DNA from: JBEVJK01 sp963791325
GTDB lineage: Bacteria; Pseudomonadota; Alphaproteobacteria; Rhizobiales; Rhizobiaceae
NCBI GenBank assembly: GCA_963791325.1
Contig: CAWBRU010000005.1
Coordinates: 62,001 to 126,000, forward strand
Direction: 5' to 3'
Length of the DNA stretch: 64,000 nucleotides
A program made the translations under genes and the position numbers. Positions within the stretch are counted from its first letter, which is position 1. Each line of letters begins with the position of its first letter. The notes under the pieces were generated by a model, which saw only the letters and a program-made list of their open reading frames with translations, was not told the origin of the DNA and ran no database searches. Of the stretch, positions 25,962 through 35,073 are shown in pieces.

Positions 25962-27356
25962 ATGAGCGTCAATCTCGCCTCCTTCCTCTACCTGATCTCC
26001 GGCATCCTGTTCATTCTGGCGCTGCGCGGTCTGTCGCACCCGACGACCAGCCGGCGCGGCAACATCTACGGCATGATCGGCATGGCGATCGCCATCCTGA
26101 CCACGCTGGCGCTCGCCACGCCGTCGATCGGCAGCTTGCTCGTGATCCTGCTCGGCCTGGCGATCGGCGGCGGCATCGGCGCGGTGATCGCCCGCCGCAT
26201 CGCCATGACGGCGATGCCGCAGCTGGTGGCCGCCTTCCACAGCCTCGTGGGGCTTGCCGCCGTGATGGTCGCCGCTGCCGCCGTCTATGCGCCGGAGAGT
26301 TTCGGCATCGGAACGGTCGGCGAAATCCCCACCCAGGCGCTGGTCGAAATGAGCCTCGGCGTGGCGATCGGCGCGATCACCTTCAGCGGCTCGGTCATCG
26401 CCTTCCTGAAGCTCGACGGGCGCATGTCGGGCAAACCGATCCTTCTGCCTGCCCGGCATGCGGTCAACCTGGCGCTCGCGGCGGCGCTGCTGGTGCTGAT
26501 CGTGCTGCTGGTGACCACCGAAAGCACCGCGGTGTTCTGGCTGATCGTGCTCGCCTCGCTGCTCATCGGCGTTCTGCTGATCATCCCGATCGGCGGCGCC
26601 GACATGCCGGTCGTCGTGTCGATGCTCAACTCCTATTCAGGCTGGGCAGCGGCCGCGCTCGGCTTCACCCTTGGCAATCTGGCGCTGATCATCACCGGCG
26701 CGCTGGTCGGCTCGTCGGGCGCGATCCTGTCCTACATCATGTGCAAGGGCATGAACCGCTCGTTCGTCTCGGTGATCCTGGGCGGTTTCGGCGGCGAGAC
26801 CGCTGCGGCCGCGGCCGATGGGGTCGAGCGCACCGTCAAGCAGGGCTCGGCCGACGATGCCGCCTATCTGATGATGAATGCGCAGAAGGTGATCATCGTC
26901 CCCGGCTACGGCATGGCGGTGGCCCAGGCCCAGCATGCGGTGCGCGAGATGGCCGACAAGCTCAAGGCGGCCGGCGTCGAGGTCAAATACGCCATTCACC
27001 CCGTGGCGGGGCGGATGCCCGGCCACATGAACGTGCTGCTCGCCGAAGCAAATGTGCCCTATGACGAGGTGTTCGAGCTCGAGGACATCAATTCCGAGTT
27101 CGCGCAGACCGATGTCGCCTATGTCATCGGTGCCAACGACGTCACCAACCCCGCCGCGCGCGACGACAAGTCCTCGCCGATCTACGGCATGCCGATCCTC
27201 GACGTCGACAAGGCGCGCACCTGCCTGTTCGTCAAACGCTCGCTCGGCTCCGGCTATGCCGGCATCGACAATACGCTGTTCTACAAGGACGGCACGATGA
27301 TGCTGCTCGGCGACGCCAAGAAGATGACGGAAGAGATCGTCAAGGCGATGGGATAG
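25962..27356 (+). CDS. pntB: NAD(P)+ transhydrogenase subunit beta
   Basis: A 464-residue subunit with eight or nine membrane helices, then the NADP(H)-binding domain III. The motif PGYGMAVAQAQHAV binds the nucleotide, followed by FAIHPVAGRMPGHMN-like sequence (YAIHPVAGRMPGHMNVLLAE) and GANDVTNPAAR. With PntAA and PntAB it uses the proton gradient to make NADPH. Length and motifs are complete. Confidence 0.95.
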   Translation: MSVNLASFLYLISGILFILALRGLSHPTTSRRGNIYGMIGMAIAILTTLALATPSIGSLLVILLGLAIGGGIGAVIARRIAMTAMPQLVAAFHSLVGLAAVMVAAAAVYAPESFGIGTVGEIPTQALVEMSLGVAIGAITFSGSVIAFLKLDGRMSGKPILLPARHAVNLALAAALLVLIVLLVTTESTAVFWLIVLASLLIGVLLIIPIGGADMPVVVSMLNSYSGWAAAALGFTLGNLALIITGALVGSSGAILSYIMCKGMNRSFVSVILGGFGGETAAAAADGVERTVKQGSADDAAYLMMNAQKVIIVPGYGMAVAQAQHAVREMADKLKAAGVEVKYAIHPVAGRMPGHMNVLLAEANVPYDEVFELEDINSEFAQTDVAYVIGANDVTNPAARDDKSSPIYGMPILDVDKARTCLFVKRSLGSGYAGIDNTLFYKDGTMMLLGDAKKMTEEIVKAMG

Positions 27357-27358
27357 AG

Positions 27359-27435
27359 CGAATAACGAATAGTGAATAGCGAATAGGGTTTTGTGGCCCG
27401 TCTCTATTCCATATTGCCTCCTCGCTATTCGCTAT
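27359..27435. repeat. Four 7-base tandem repeats and matching inverted arm between convergent genes
   Basis: Units CGAATAA, CGAATAG, TGAATAG and CGAATAG run from 27359 to 27386. CTATTCGCTAT at 27425-27435 is the exact complement of ATAGCGAATAG at 27376-27386, giving an 11-base stem across a 38-base loop. It lies between convergent pntB and the DUF992 gene and could end transcription in both directions, although no clear U-tract follows. Confidence 0.6.
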
Positions 27436-27439
27436 CTTC

Positions 27440-27925
27440 TCACCCTTCCACCGACCGCAGCTGAAAGCGCGTCACGCCCACGGCCACGTTGAGCCCGGTC
27501 TGCGCCTGGACGCTCAGCGGCTGCAAGGTGAAGCTCTTGTTGGAGCCGCCGACCAGGAGATTGGCGCCGGCGCCGACGGCCGCAGTGGCCTCGGCACTTG
27601 CGCCGATATAATCGCCGGCAAGCGCGCCCGGCGCATAGATATCGCCGCTCGGCGCCAGCACCAGCCACTGCATCAGCGCCGTGCCGGTAGAGCCGACGTC
27701 GATGCCGACCTTGCGCACCACGCCGAAATAGCTCTCAGGCGCAAACTTGGAGCCGCTCGGCTTGAAGGTGCAGCTCAAATCCTTGGTCGAGCCGATGATG
27801 TAGCCGGTGCCGGCGCCGATGGCGCATTCGAGGACGCCGAGCTGGACGCCGGCCCGGGGTGCGGCGGTGGCGGAAACAGCGAGCAAAGGCAATGCGGCGG
27901 TCGCCGCAGCAACGAATTTATTCAT
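27440..27925 (-). CDS. DUF992 exported protein
   Basis: A 161-residue secreted protein of the DUF992 family of Rhizobiales. It has a signal peptide (AAATAALPLLAVSATAA) and the family pattern GVLECAIGAGTGYIIGSTKDLSCTF near the N-terminus, with two conserved cysteines. The ATG at 27925 has a strong ribosome site, AGGAGG. The function is unknown; it is probably periplasmic. Confidence 0.88.
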   Translation of the reverse strand: MNKFVAAATAALPLLAVSATAAPRAGVQLGVLECAIGAGTGYIIGSTKDLSCTFKPSGSKFAPESYFGVVRKVGIDVGSTGTALMQWLVLAPSGDIYAPGALAGDYIGASAEATAAVGAGANLLVGGSNKSFTLQPLSVQAQTGLNVAVGVTRFQLRSVEG

Positions 27926-28127
27926 GGGATCCTCCTGCATAATGCGGGGCCCCGGAATAACTTGCGGGCTGCATCAAAGTTCCTCGGCCGCGGCGATTCC
28001 AGGGAAGGCGGACTGGGGTTGTCCGGCTGGAATTGCGGCTGAAACAAAGGCTTAGAAAGGGGGCACCTTTGCGAAGAAACGGTGATCCGCTCTCTCGCCC
28101 GGCGCAGCGAGGATCGCCAGACCGGAA

Positions 28128-28979
28128 TCAGGCGCCGCGGGTGCGCGCCAGGCCTTCGGCCGCCGGCTTGTAGTCGGGGTCGAGCTGCGCGGCACGGGCA
28201 TAGGAGCGTGCCGCCTTGGCCTTGTCGCCGCGCCGCTCATAGACCAGGCCTTGGTTGGCCCAGCTTTCCGCGACCTGGTCGTTCAGCTTGATCGCGGTGT
28301 TGAAGTCGGCGAAGGCGTTGTCGTCGTCGTTCTGCGCCAGATAGGACAGGCCGCGGCCGTTGTATGGTTCGGCCGAATTGGGCGCCAGCGAGATCGCCTT
28401 GGAGAAGTCCTCGATGGCCAGCGCGTGCTGGCCCTGCTGCTGATAGATCAGCCCGCGATTGTGATAGGCGCGCGGATCGGTGGTATCGAGCTCGACCGCC
28501 TTCTGAAAGTCGTTGAAGGCGAGCTGGGTCTGGCCGGCCTTGCGATAAAGGTTGCCGCGGCCGATATAGGCGGCGTCATAGCTGGCATTGAGCTGGATGG
28601 CGCGGTTGTAGTCGGCGAGGGCCGCCGGCTGGTCGTTCATGTAGCGATGAATCAAGGCCCGGTTGGCGTAGGCCTGGTAGAAATTCGGGTTGAGCTCGAC
28701 GGCCTTGTCGAAATCCTTGAGCGCTGCAGGGTATTTGCCGGCCTGGCCGTAGGCCGAGCCACGCACATTATAACCTTCGGGATCGCTCGGGCTGCGCTCG
28801 ATGACGGCCGTCAGCGAGGCGATGTTTTCGCTCGAGCCCTGGGCGGTGTCGATGCTGGTGATCTCGCTGCCGGGGCCGTTGGTCTGACAGGCGGCCAGCG
28901 GCAGAGCGGCAAGCACGATCGCGACGCCGCAGCGTCGCCAGCCGAGCCGCTTTCCTGCGCTGCACCGCTTGCCTGCCAT
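28128..28979 (-). CDS. TPR-repeat lipoprotein
   Basis: A 283-residue protein with a lipoprotein signal ending in LPLAAC and six or so tandem TPR units from about residue 45 to the end (for example YNVRGSAYGQAGKYPAALKDFDKAVELNP). It probably serves as an outer-membrane-anchored protein interaction scaffold. ATG 28979 was preferred because it follows a GAGGAAA ribosome site; a TTG six codons earlier is possible. About 200 bases between it and the DUF992 gene show no feature. Confidence 0.85.
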   Translation of the reverse strand: MAGKRCSAGKRLGWRRCGVAIVLAALPLAACQTNGPGSEITSIDTAQGSSENIASLTAVIERSPSDPEGYNVRGSAYGQAGKYPAALKDFDKAVELNPNFYQAYANRALIHRYMNDQPAALADYNRAIQLNASYDAAYIGRGNLYRKAGQTQLAFNDFQKAVELDTTDPRAYHNRGLIYQQQGQHALAIEDFSKAISLAPNSAEPYNGRGLSYLAQNDDDNAFADFNTAIKLNDQVAESWANQGLVYERRGDKAKAARSYARAAQLDPDYKPAAEGLARTRGA

Positions 28980-29110
28980 CCGACGATTTCCTCGCAAATT
29001 TCAAACCGCGGCGCGGGCCTGGCGGCGCCGGCTGCAACAAAAAGGCGGTGGCGACCTGCCGTCGCCCCACCTGCTGCACTAACCCTCTAAAAAGGACGAA
29101 AACGGGGCGA

Positions 29111-29353
29111 TCAGCGCGCCGGACGGGCCGCAGCCGGCTTCGCGCCGGGCAGGAGGCCTTCACGCTGGGCGCGCTTGCGTGCCAGCTTGCGGGCGCGGCG
29201 CACGGCCTCCGCCTTCTCGCGGGCCCGCTTCTCCGACGGCTTCTCGTAGTGCCCGCGCATCTTCATTTCGCGGAAAATGCCCTCGCGCTGCATCTTCTTC
29301 TTCAGCGCGCGAAGCGCCTGGTCAACATTGTTGTCGCGGACGAGTACCTGCAC
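29111..29353 (-). CDS. rpsU: 30S ribosomal protein S21
   Basis: An 80-residue basic protein carrying the S21 signature VLVRDNNVDQALRALKKKMQREG and GHYEKPSEKRAREKAEAVRRARKL. The C-terminus is extended with Ala/Pro, as in other alphaproteobacteria. The likely start is GTG at 29353, 6 bases after AGGA; a TTG two codons upstream overlaps that site. S21 binds near the mRNA-decoding platform of the 30S subunit. Confidence 0.93.
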   Translation of the reverse strand: MQVLVRDNNVDQALRALKKKMQREGIFREMKMRGHYEKPSEKRAREKAEAVRRARKLARKRAQREGLLPGAKPAAARPAR

Positions 29354-29608
29354 GTGCAATCCTGTCGTTCGTTTCCGAGGTGAGGTGGCCGGCCACGCCC
29401 TGCCGCCTCCGCAGCGGCATTCCGCCGCGAATTGAGCCGGGCTGATAGCAGAATCACCCGCGGCTGTCCACTGCCCATCAGCGCATCGCAAGCGGGCGCA
29501 AAACGGCAAGCGCCGTCGCAATCAGCGCAAAACTTGGATCCCGGCTTCGCTAGTGATAGATCGCGCCGTCAAGGATCGGGCGACGGCGCCGCAACGGCGG
29601 GAGATTCG

Positions 29609-30862
29609 ATGCGCAAGTACTCCGTATTCGCGATTGCGCGCGAAGCGCTGCGCGGCAACAAGGGCTGGGAGGAGCAATGGTCCTCGCCCGAGCCGCGCAA
29701 GGAGTACGACATCGTCATCGTCGGCGCCGGCGGCCATGGGCTGGCCACCGCCTATTACCTTGCCAAGGAGCACGGCATCACCAACGTCGCGGTGCTGGAG
29801 AAGGGCTGGCTCGGCGGCGGCAATACCGGCCGCAACACCACCATCATCCGCTCCAACTACCTTTATGACGAGTCCGCGGGAATCTATGACCACGCGGTGA
29901 AGCTATGGGACGGTCTGTCTCAAGATCTGAACTACAATGTGATGTATTCGCCGCGCGGCGTGATGATGCTGGCCCACAATGTTCACGACGTGCAGGTGTT
30001 CAAGCGCCATATCCATGCCAACCGGCTGAACGGCATCGACAATGAGTGGCTGACGCCCGAGCAGGCCAAGGCGTTCTGCCCGCCGCTCAATATTTCCGAA
30101 TCCGCGCGCTACCCCGTGGTCGGAGCTGCGCTGCAACGCCGCGGCGGCACCGCCCGACACGACGCGGTGGCCTGGGGCTATGCCCGGGCGGCATCGGCGC
30201 GCGGCGTCCACATCATCCAGAACTGTGAAGTCACAGCCATCAGACGGTCGCCGAACGGCCATGTCATCGGGGTCGACACCAGCCGCGGCGCGATCGGCGC
30301 CAAGAAGATCGGCGTCGTCGCGGCCGGCCATTCCTCGGTGCTGATGCAGATGGCCGACGTGCGCATGCCGCTCGAGAGCTATCCGCTGCAGGCGCTGGTT
30401 TCGGAGCCGGTCAAGCCGGTGTTTCCGTGCGTGGTGATGTCGAACACCGTGCATGCCTATATCTCCCAGTCGGACAAGGGCGAGCTGGTGATCGGCGCCG
30501 GCACCGACCAGTACATCTCCTATTCGCAGACCGGCGGGCTGCACATCCTCAACCACACGCTCGAGGCGATCTGCGAGATGTTCCCGATGTTCACGCGCAT
30601 GAAGATGCTGCGCTCCTGGGGCGGCATCGTCGACGTCACCCCGGACCGTTCGCCGATCCTGGCCAAGACGCCGGTGCCGGGCCTCTACGTCAATTGCGGC
30701 TGGGGCACGGGCGGCTTCAAGGCCACGCCCGGCTCGGGCCATGTCTTCGCCCATACCATCGCCAACGACAATCCGCATCCGATCAATGCCCCGTTCACGC
30801 TGGAGCGCTTCCGCACCGGGCGGCTGATCGACGAAGCGGCCGCCGCCGCGGTTGCCCACTGA
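29609..30862 (+). CDS. soxB: Sarcosine oxidase subunit beta
   Basis: A 417-residue FAD protein of heterotetrameric sarcosine oxidase. It has the dinucleotide motif IVIVGAGGHGLATAYYLA near residue 37, the flavin-linking neighbourhood GGGNTGRNTTIIRSNYL, and a closing WGTGGFKATPGSG. The complex demethylates sarcosine to glycine, feeding formaldehyde to tetrahydrofolate. It is first of soxB-D-A-G on one strand. The ribosome site GGGAGA precedes ATG. The 255 bases upstream, shared with divergent rpsU, show no clear operator. Confidence 0.93.
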   Translation: MRKYSVFAIAREALRGNKGWEEQWSSPEPRKEYDIVIVGAGGHGLATAYYLAKEHGITNVAVLEKGWLGGGNTGRNTTIIRSNYLYDESAGIYDHAVKLWDGLSQDLNYNVMYSPRGVMMLAHNVHDVQVFKRHIHANRLNGIDNEWLTPEQAKAFCPPLNISESARYPVVGAALQRRGGTARHDAVAWGYARAASARGVHIIQNCEVTAIRRSPNGHVIGVDTSRGAIGAKKIGVVAAGHSSVLMQMADVRMPLESYPLQALVSEPVKPVFPCVVMSNTVHAYISQSDKGELVIGAGTDQYISYSQTGGLHILNHTLEAICEMFPMFTRMKMLRSWGGIVDVTPDRSPILAKTPVPGLYVNCGWGTGGFKATPGSGHVFAHTIANDNPHPINAPFTLERFRTGRLIDEAAAAAVAH

Positions 30863-30874
30863 GAGGGGCCGCCG

Positions 30875-31267
30875 ATGCTGCTGATCAGATGCCCCTATTG
30901 CGAGGAAGAGCGGCCGGAGCTGGAGTTCCGCAATGCCGGCGAGGCGCATATCGCCCGCCCCGCCGATCTCGCTGCCGAGAGCGACGAGGATTTCGCCCAG
31001 TTCTTCTTCGTGCGCTCCAACCCCAAGGGGATCATCTTCGAGCGCTGGCGCCACCTCCATGGCTGTGCCCGCTTCTTCAACGCCGCCCGCGACACGGTGA
31101 CCGACAAGTTCATCGTCACCTACAAGGCCGGCGATCCGAAGCCCGAACTCATCCAGGCGGCCAATGACGGCGGTCCGGCGGCCTGGGCCAACCGGCCGCC
31201 GGCAGAGCTCAACGCCAAGCCACGCGTGCCGCGCCGGCGCCGCCCGCCCGGCGGGGAGACGCGCTGA
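30875..31267 (+). CDS. soxD: Sarcosine oxidase subunit delta
   Basis: A 130-residue zinc-binding subunit. It opens with LIRCPYCEEERPELEF, providing the first cysteines, with the later HLHGCARFFNAARDT segment supplying a His and Cys. The C-terminus has an unusually basic tail (PRRRRPP), longer than the typical 95-100 residues. Its stop overlaps the start of soxA. Confidence 0.92.
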   Translation: MLLIRCPYCEEERPELEFRNAGEAHIARPADLAAESDEDFAQFFFVRSNPKGIIFERWRHLHGCARFFNAARDTVTDKFIVTYKAGDPKPELIQAANDGGPAAWANRPPAELNAKPRVPRRRRPPGGETR

Positions 31268-34263
31268 TGGCCGAGACGATGCGCATCGCCGGCCAGGGGC
31301 GGCTCGAGACCGCCGCGGTCGCTCGGTTCTCTTTCGACGGCAAGCGGTTCGAGGGCCGCATTGGCGACACACTGGCTTCGGCGCTGTTGGCCAACGGCAT
31401 CCACTTGGTCGGGCGCTCGTTCAAATACCATCGGCCGCGCGGCATCCTGTCGGCCGGCGCGGAAGAGCCCAATGCGCTGGTCGAGGTCGAGCGGGACGGC
31501 GCCCGGCGCACGCCCAATGTGCGGGCCACGGTGCAGGAGCTCTATGACGGGCTCGCCGCCCACTCCCAGAACCGCTGGCCGTCGCTCGCCTTCGACGTCG
31601 GAGCGGTCAACGGGCTGGCCTCGCCGATGCTTGCCGCCGGCTTCTACTACAAGACCTTCATGTGGCCGAAGACGGCCTGGAAGTCGGTCTACGAGCCCAA
31701 TATCCGCTCGGCCGCAGGGCTGGGCGTTGCTCCTGACCAGCCCGATCCCGACCATTATGCTGCCCGCTATGCCCATTGCGAGGTGCTGGTGGTGGGTGGC
31801 GGCGCTGCGGGCCTGGCGGCCGCTCTGGCCGCGGCCGAGAGCGGTGCGCGGGTGATCCTCGCCGACGAGCAGCCGGCCTTCGGCGGGGCGCTCAAATTCG
31901 AGAGCGGCGCCGAGATCGACGGCCAAGCCGGCTGGATTTGGGCCCAAACGGCCGCGGCGCGGCTTGCCGGCATGGACAATGTCCGCATGCTGCCGCGCAC
32001 CACTGCGTTCGGCTACTATGCCCAGAATCTCGTCGGGCTTGCCGAGCGCCTCACCGATCATCTCGGCGATCCCGGCACGGACGCCCCGCGCGAGCGGCTT
32101 TGGCAGGTTCGCGCCAGGCAGGTCGTGCTGGCGACCGGCGCCATCGAACGGCACATGGTGTTCGCCGACAACGACCGGCCGGGCATCATGCTCGCCGCTG
32201 CCGGACGCACCTACCTCAACCACTACGGCGTCGCGGTCGGCCACGATGTCGGCGTCTACACGGCCAATGATTCCGCCTATGGCGCTGCACTCGATCTCCA
32301 CCGGGCAGGCGTCAGGGTCGCCGCGATCATCGACCTGCGCGAGGCGCAGGCGGGGCCGGCGGTCGAGGCCGCACGCCAAGCCGGGATCGAGATCCTGCCG
32401 GGATCGGCGGTTCGGCGCACGGCCGGCAAGCTGCGTCTCTCGGCGATGACGGTGGCGCCGAAGGCCGGCGGCGCCGAGCGGACGATCGCGGTCGATGCGC
32501 TGCTCGTTTCCGCCGGCTGGACGCCGTCGGTCCACCTGTTCTCGCAATCGCGCGGCAAGGTCGCCTTCGACCCTGCCGGCAGCCGCTTCCTCCCAGGGGT
32601 CTATGCGCAGGACTGCATTTCGGTCGGCGCCTGCAACGGCACGGAAGATCTCACGGCCACCGTCGCCGAGGCGCTGGCAGCCGGCGCGCGCGCAGCGCGC
32701 GACAGCGGCGCGGGCGCCCGCGGCAAGGCGCTTCGCCTTGCTGCGGCGAGCCGGGACGGCTGGTCAGGCGGGATGCTGGGCGCTGCCCCCGGCGCCGATG
32801 CCGATGCGCCGGTCAAGGCGTTCGTCGATTTCCAGAACGACGTCACCGCCAAGGATATCCGGCTCGCGGTGCGCGAGGGCATGCGCTCGATCGAGCATGT
32901 CAAGCGCTTTACCACCAACGGCATGGCCACGGACCAGGGCAAGACCTCCAACATGCACGGCCTGGCGATTGCCGCCGAGGTGCTCGGCAAGGCCATTCCC
33001 GAGATCGGGCTGACGACGTTCCGGGCCCCCTATACGCCGGTCACCTTCGGCACGATCGTCAACCACGGCCGCGGCGCGCTGTTCGACCCGACCCGGCGGA
33101 CCGCCATCCACCCCTGGGCCGAGCGGCACGGCGCCGTGTTCGAGGATGTCGGCCAATGGAAGCGCGCCCGGTATTTTCCCCGCCGGGGCGAGGACATGCA
33201 CGCCGCGGTCGACCGCGAATGCGCCACGGTGCGCCGGGCGGCCGGCCTGTTCGACGCCTCGACGCTCGGCAAGATCGAGGTCGTCGGCCCGGACGCGGCG
33301 CGTTTCATGGAACTCGTCTACACCAATCCGTGGGAGAAGCTGGAGCCGGGACGCTGCCGCTACGGGGTGATGCTGCGCGAGGACGGCTTCATCTATGACG
33401 ATGGCGTCGTCGGCCGGCTGGCCCCTGACCGGTTCCATGTGACGACCACGACCGGCGGCGCCGCGCGCGTCCTCAACCACATGGAAGACTATCTGCAGAC
33501 CGAATTTCCCGGCCTCAAGGTGTGGCTGACCTCGATCTCGGAGCAGTGGGCGGTGATTGCGGTGCAGGGGCCAAAATCGCGCGACATCATCGCGGCGCTG
33601 GTCGAAGGCATCGATCTTTCCGACGCGGCGATGCCGCATATGTCGGTGCGCGAAGGCAGGATCGCAGGGGTGCCGGCGCGGCTCTTCCGCATGTCGTTCA
33701 CCGGCGAGCGCGGCTTCGAGGTCAACGTCCCGGCCGACTATGGCGAGGCGGTGTGGGAGGCGCTGTGGGCCGAAGGCGCCAAGCACGAGGCCTGTGCCTA
33801 TGGCACCGAGGCCATGCATGTGCTGCGAGCCGAGAAGGGCTATATCATCGTCGGCCAGGATACCGACGGCACGGTGACGCCCGGCGATGCCGGGCTCGAC
33901 TGGGCCATCGGCAAGAAGAAGACCGATTTCGTCGGCATTCGCGGGCTGAAACGGCCGGATCTGGCGGCGCCCGGCCGCAAGCAGCTGGTCGGGCTGAAGA
34001 CCAGGGACCCGAAGGTGGTGCTGGAGGAGGGGGCGCAGATCGTCGCCGACCCCGGCCAACCGGTTCCGATGACGATGATCGGCCATGTCACGTCGAGCTA
34101 TTGGTCGGAAAATTGCGGCCGTTCGATTGCGCTGGCCCTGGTAGCCGGCGGCCGCGGCCGGCTCGGCGCCACGCTGCATGTGCCGATGCCCGACCGGACG
34201 ATCGAGGTCGAGGTCGTCGCGCCGGTGTTTTTCGACGACAAAGGGGAGCGCCTCAATGGCTGA
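31267..34263 (+). CDS. soxA: Sarcosine oxidase subunit alpha
   Basis: A 998-residue subunit. Residues ~15-90 form a 2Fe-2S-ferredoxin-like fold lacking cluster cysteines. A NAD-binding region follows (VLVVGGGAAGLAAALAAAES near residue 175), and from about residue 600 there is a GcvT-like folate domain (WKRARYFPRRGEDMHAAVDRE, GVQGPKSRDII-like segment). It binds NAD and tetrahydrofolate and hands the methyl carbon on as methylene-THF. The start overlaps soxD and the end overlaps soxG by 8 bases. Confidence 0.94.
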   Translation: MAETMRIAGQGRLETAAVARFSFDGKRFEGRIGDTLASALLANGIHLVGRSFKYHRPRGILSAGAEEPNALVEVERDGARRTPNVRATVQELYDGLAAHSQNRWPSLAFDVGAVNGLASPMLAAGFYYKTFMWPKTAWKSVYEPNIRSAAGLGVAPDQPDPDHYAARYAHCEVLVVGGGAAGLAAALAAAESGARVILADEQPAFGGALKFESGAEIDGQAGWIWAQTAAARLAGMDNVRMLPRTTAFGYYAQNLVGLAERLTDHLGDPGTDAPRERLWQVRARQVVLATGAIERHMVFADNDRPGIMLAAAGRTYLNHYGVAVGHDVGVYTANDSAYGAALDLHRAGVRVAAIIDLREAQAGPAVEAARQAGIEILPGSAVRRTAGKLRLSAMTVAPKAGGAERTIAVDALLVSAGWTPSVHLFSQSRGKVAFDPAGSRFLPGVYAQDCISVGACNGTEDLTATVAEALAAGARAARDSGAGARGKALRLAAASRDGWSGGMLGAAPGADADAPVKAFVDFQNDVTAKDIRLAVREGMRSIEHVKRFTTNGMATDQGKTSNMHGLAIAAEVLGKAIPEIGLTTFRAPYTPVTFGTIVNHGRGALFDPTRRTAIHPWAERHGAVFEDVGQWKRARYFPRRGEDMHAAVDRECATVRRAAGLFDASTLGKIEVVGPDAARFMELVYTNPWEKLEPGRCRYGVMLREDGFIYDDGVVGRLAPDRFHVTTTTGGAARVLNHMEDYLQTEFPGLKVWLTSISEQWAVIAVQGPKSRDIIAALVEGIDLSDAAMPHMSVREGRIAGVPARLFRMSFTGERGFEVNVPADYGEAVWEALWAEGAKHEACAYGTEAMHVLRAEKGYIIVGQDTDGTVTPGDAGLDWAIGKKKTDFVGIRGLKRPDLAAPGRKQLVGLKTRDPKVVLEEGAQIVADPGQPVPMTMIGHVTSSYWSENCGRSIALALVAGGRGRLGATLHVPMPDRTIEVEVVAPVFFDDKGERLNG

Positions 34264-34873
34264 GCCGGCCGCCGCGACGCGGGGCGAAATCGTGCGCCGG
34301 CCAGTGCTTGCCGGCCGCGCGGCGGCCGCGCCGGGTGTCGAGATCGCCGCGCTCGCCCCCGCGGCACGGATCGTGCTGCGGGCGCCTCAGGCCGCGCTGC
34401 CGGCGCTGGGCAAGGCGCTCGGGCTGGCCCTGCCGCAGACACCGAAGACCTCGGCGATGGCCAAGCCGAGCGCTCGGGCGGCCAAGTCCGAGCCTAAACT
34501 GCGCGTCGCGTTCTGGCTGGGGCCGGACGAATGGCTGGTCATCGACGAGAGCGGCGCCGACCTCGCCGGCCGCTGCGCGAAGGCCGATGTGCTTCACGCC
34601 GCCGTCGATGTCGGCCACCGCAACACCGCGCTCGGCGTCAGCGGCCCGGGCGCCGCGGACTGCCTCAATGCCGGCTGTCCGCAAGACCTTTCGCTCGCCG
34701 CGTTCCCGGTCGGGGCAGTTTCGCGCACGGTGCTCGGCAAGACCGAGATCGTGCTGTGGCGGCGGGCCGAAGACACCTTCCGCGTCGAGTGCTGGCGCTC
34801 GTTTGCCGATTATGTCTATACATTTCTGGCGGAGGCTGCGCGTGGTGCAGCCGCAGGAGGAGGCAGATCATGA
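34256..34873 (+). CDS. soxG: Sarcosine oxidase subunit gamma
   Basis: A 205-residue subunit with GcvT-like fold. Identity rests on position after soxA and on LGPDEWLVI, VDVGHRNTALGVSGPGA and FRVECWRSFADYVYTFL. It stabilises the heterotetramer. It overlaps soxA by 8 bases and the following small gene by 4. Confidence 0.92.
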   Translation: MAEPAAATRGEIVRRPVLAGRAAAAPGVEIAALAPAARIVLRAPQAALPALGKALGLALPQTPKTSAMAKPSARAAKSEPKLRVAFWLGPDEWLVIDESGADLAGRCAKADVLHAAVDVGHRNTALGVSGPGAADCLNAGCPQDLSLAAFPVGAVSRTVLGKTEIVLWRRAEDTFRVECWRSFADYVYTFLAEAARGAAAGGGRS

Positions 34874-35067
34874 GCGGATCGAACGTGCCGGGCCGCGACA
34901 CTGGCAAGAAGCCCGTCGCCGATCGGCCCTCCGAGGCCGATCTCGAGGAAGAGCTCGAGGAGGGGCTGGAAGACAGCTTTCCGGGCAGCGACCCCATTTC
35001 GGTGACGCAGCCCAGCATTCCCGGCGCTCCGCGCCCGCCCGAGAAATCGGACAAGCCGCAGAATTGA
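34870..35067 (+). CDS. Small acidic conserved protein ending the sox operon
   Basis: A 65-residue, probably disordered protein. The centre is strongly acidic (EADLEEELEEGLEDSFPGSDP), ending in a Pro-rich tail. I recall the DSFPxSDP phrase from many small alphaproteobacterial proteins of unknown role. The ribosome site GGAGGAGG lies inside the end of soxG, so it is translated with the operon. No function can be assigned. Confidence 0.72.
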   Translation: MSGSNVPGRDTGKKPVADRPSEADLEEELEEGLEDSFPGSDPISVTQPSIPGAPRPPEKSDKPQN

Positions 35068-35073
35068 AGCCGT

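Noticed and set aside
27359..27386. Tandem CGAATAG units as a CRISPR array
   Set aside because: The units are 7 bases with no spacers, and no cas genes are present.
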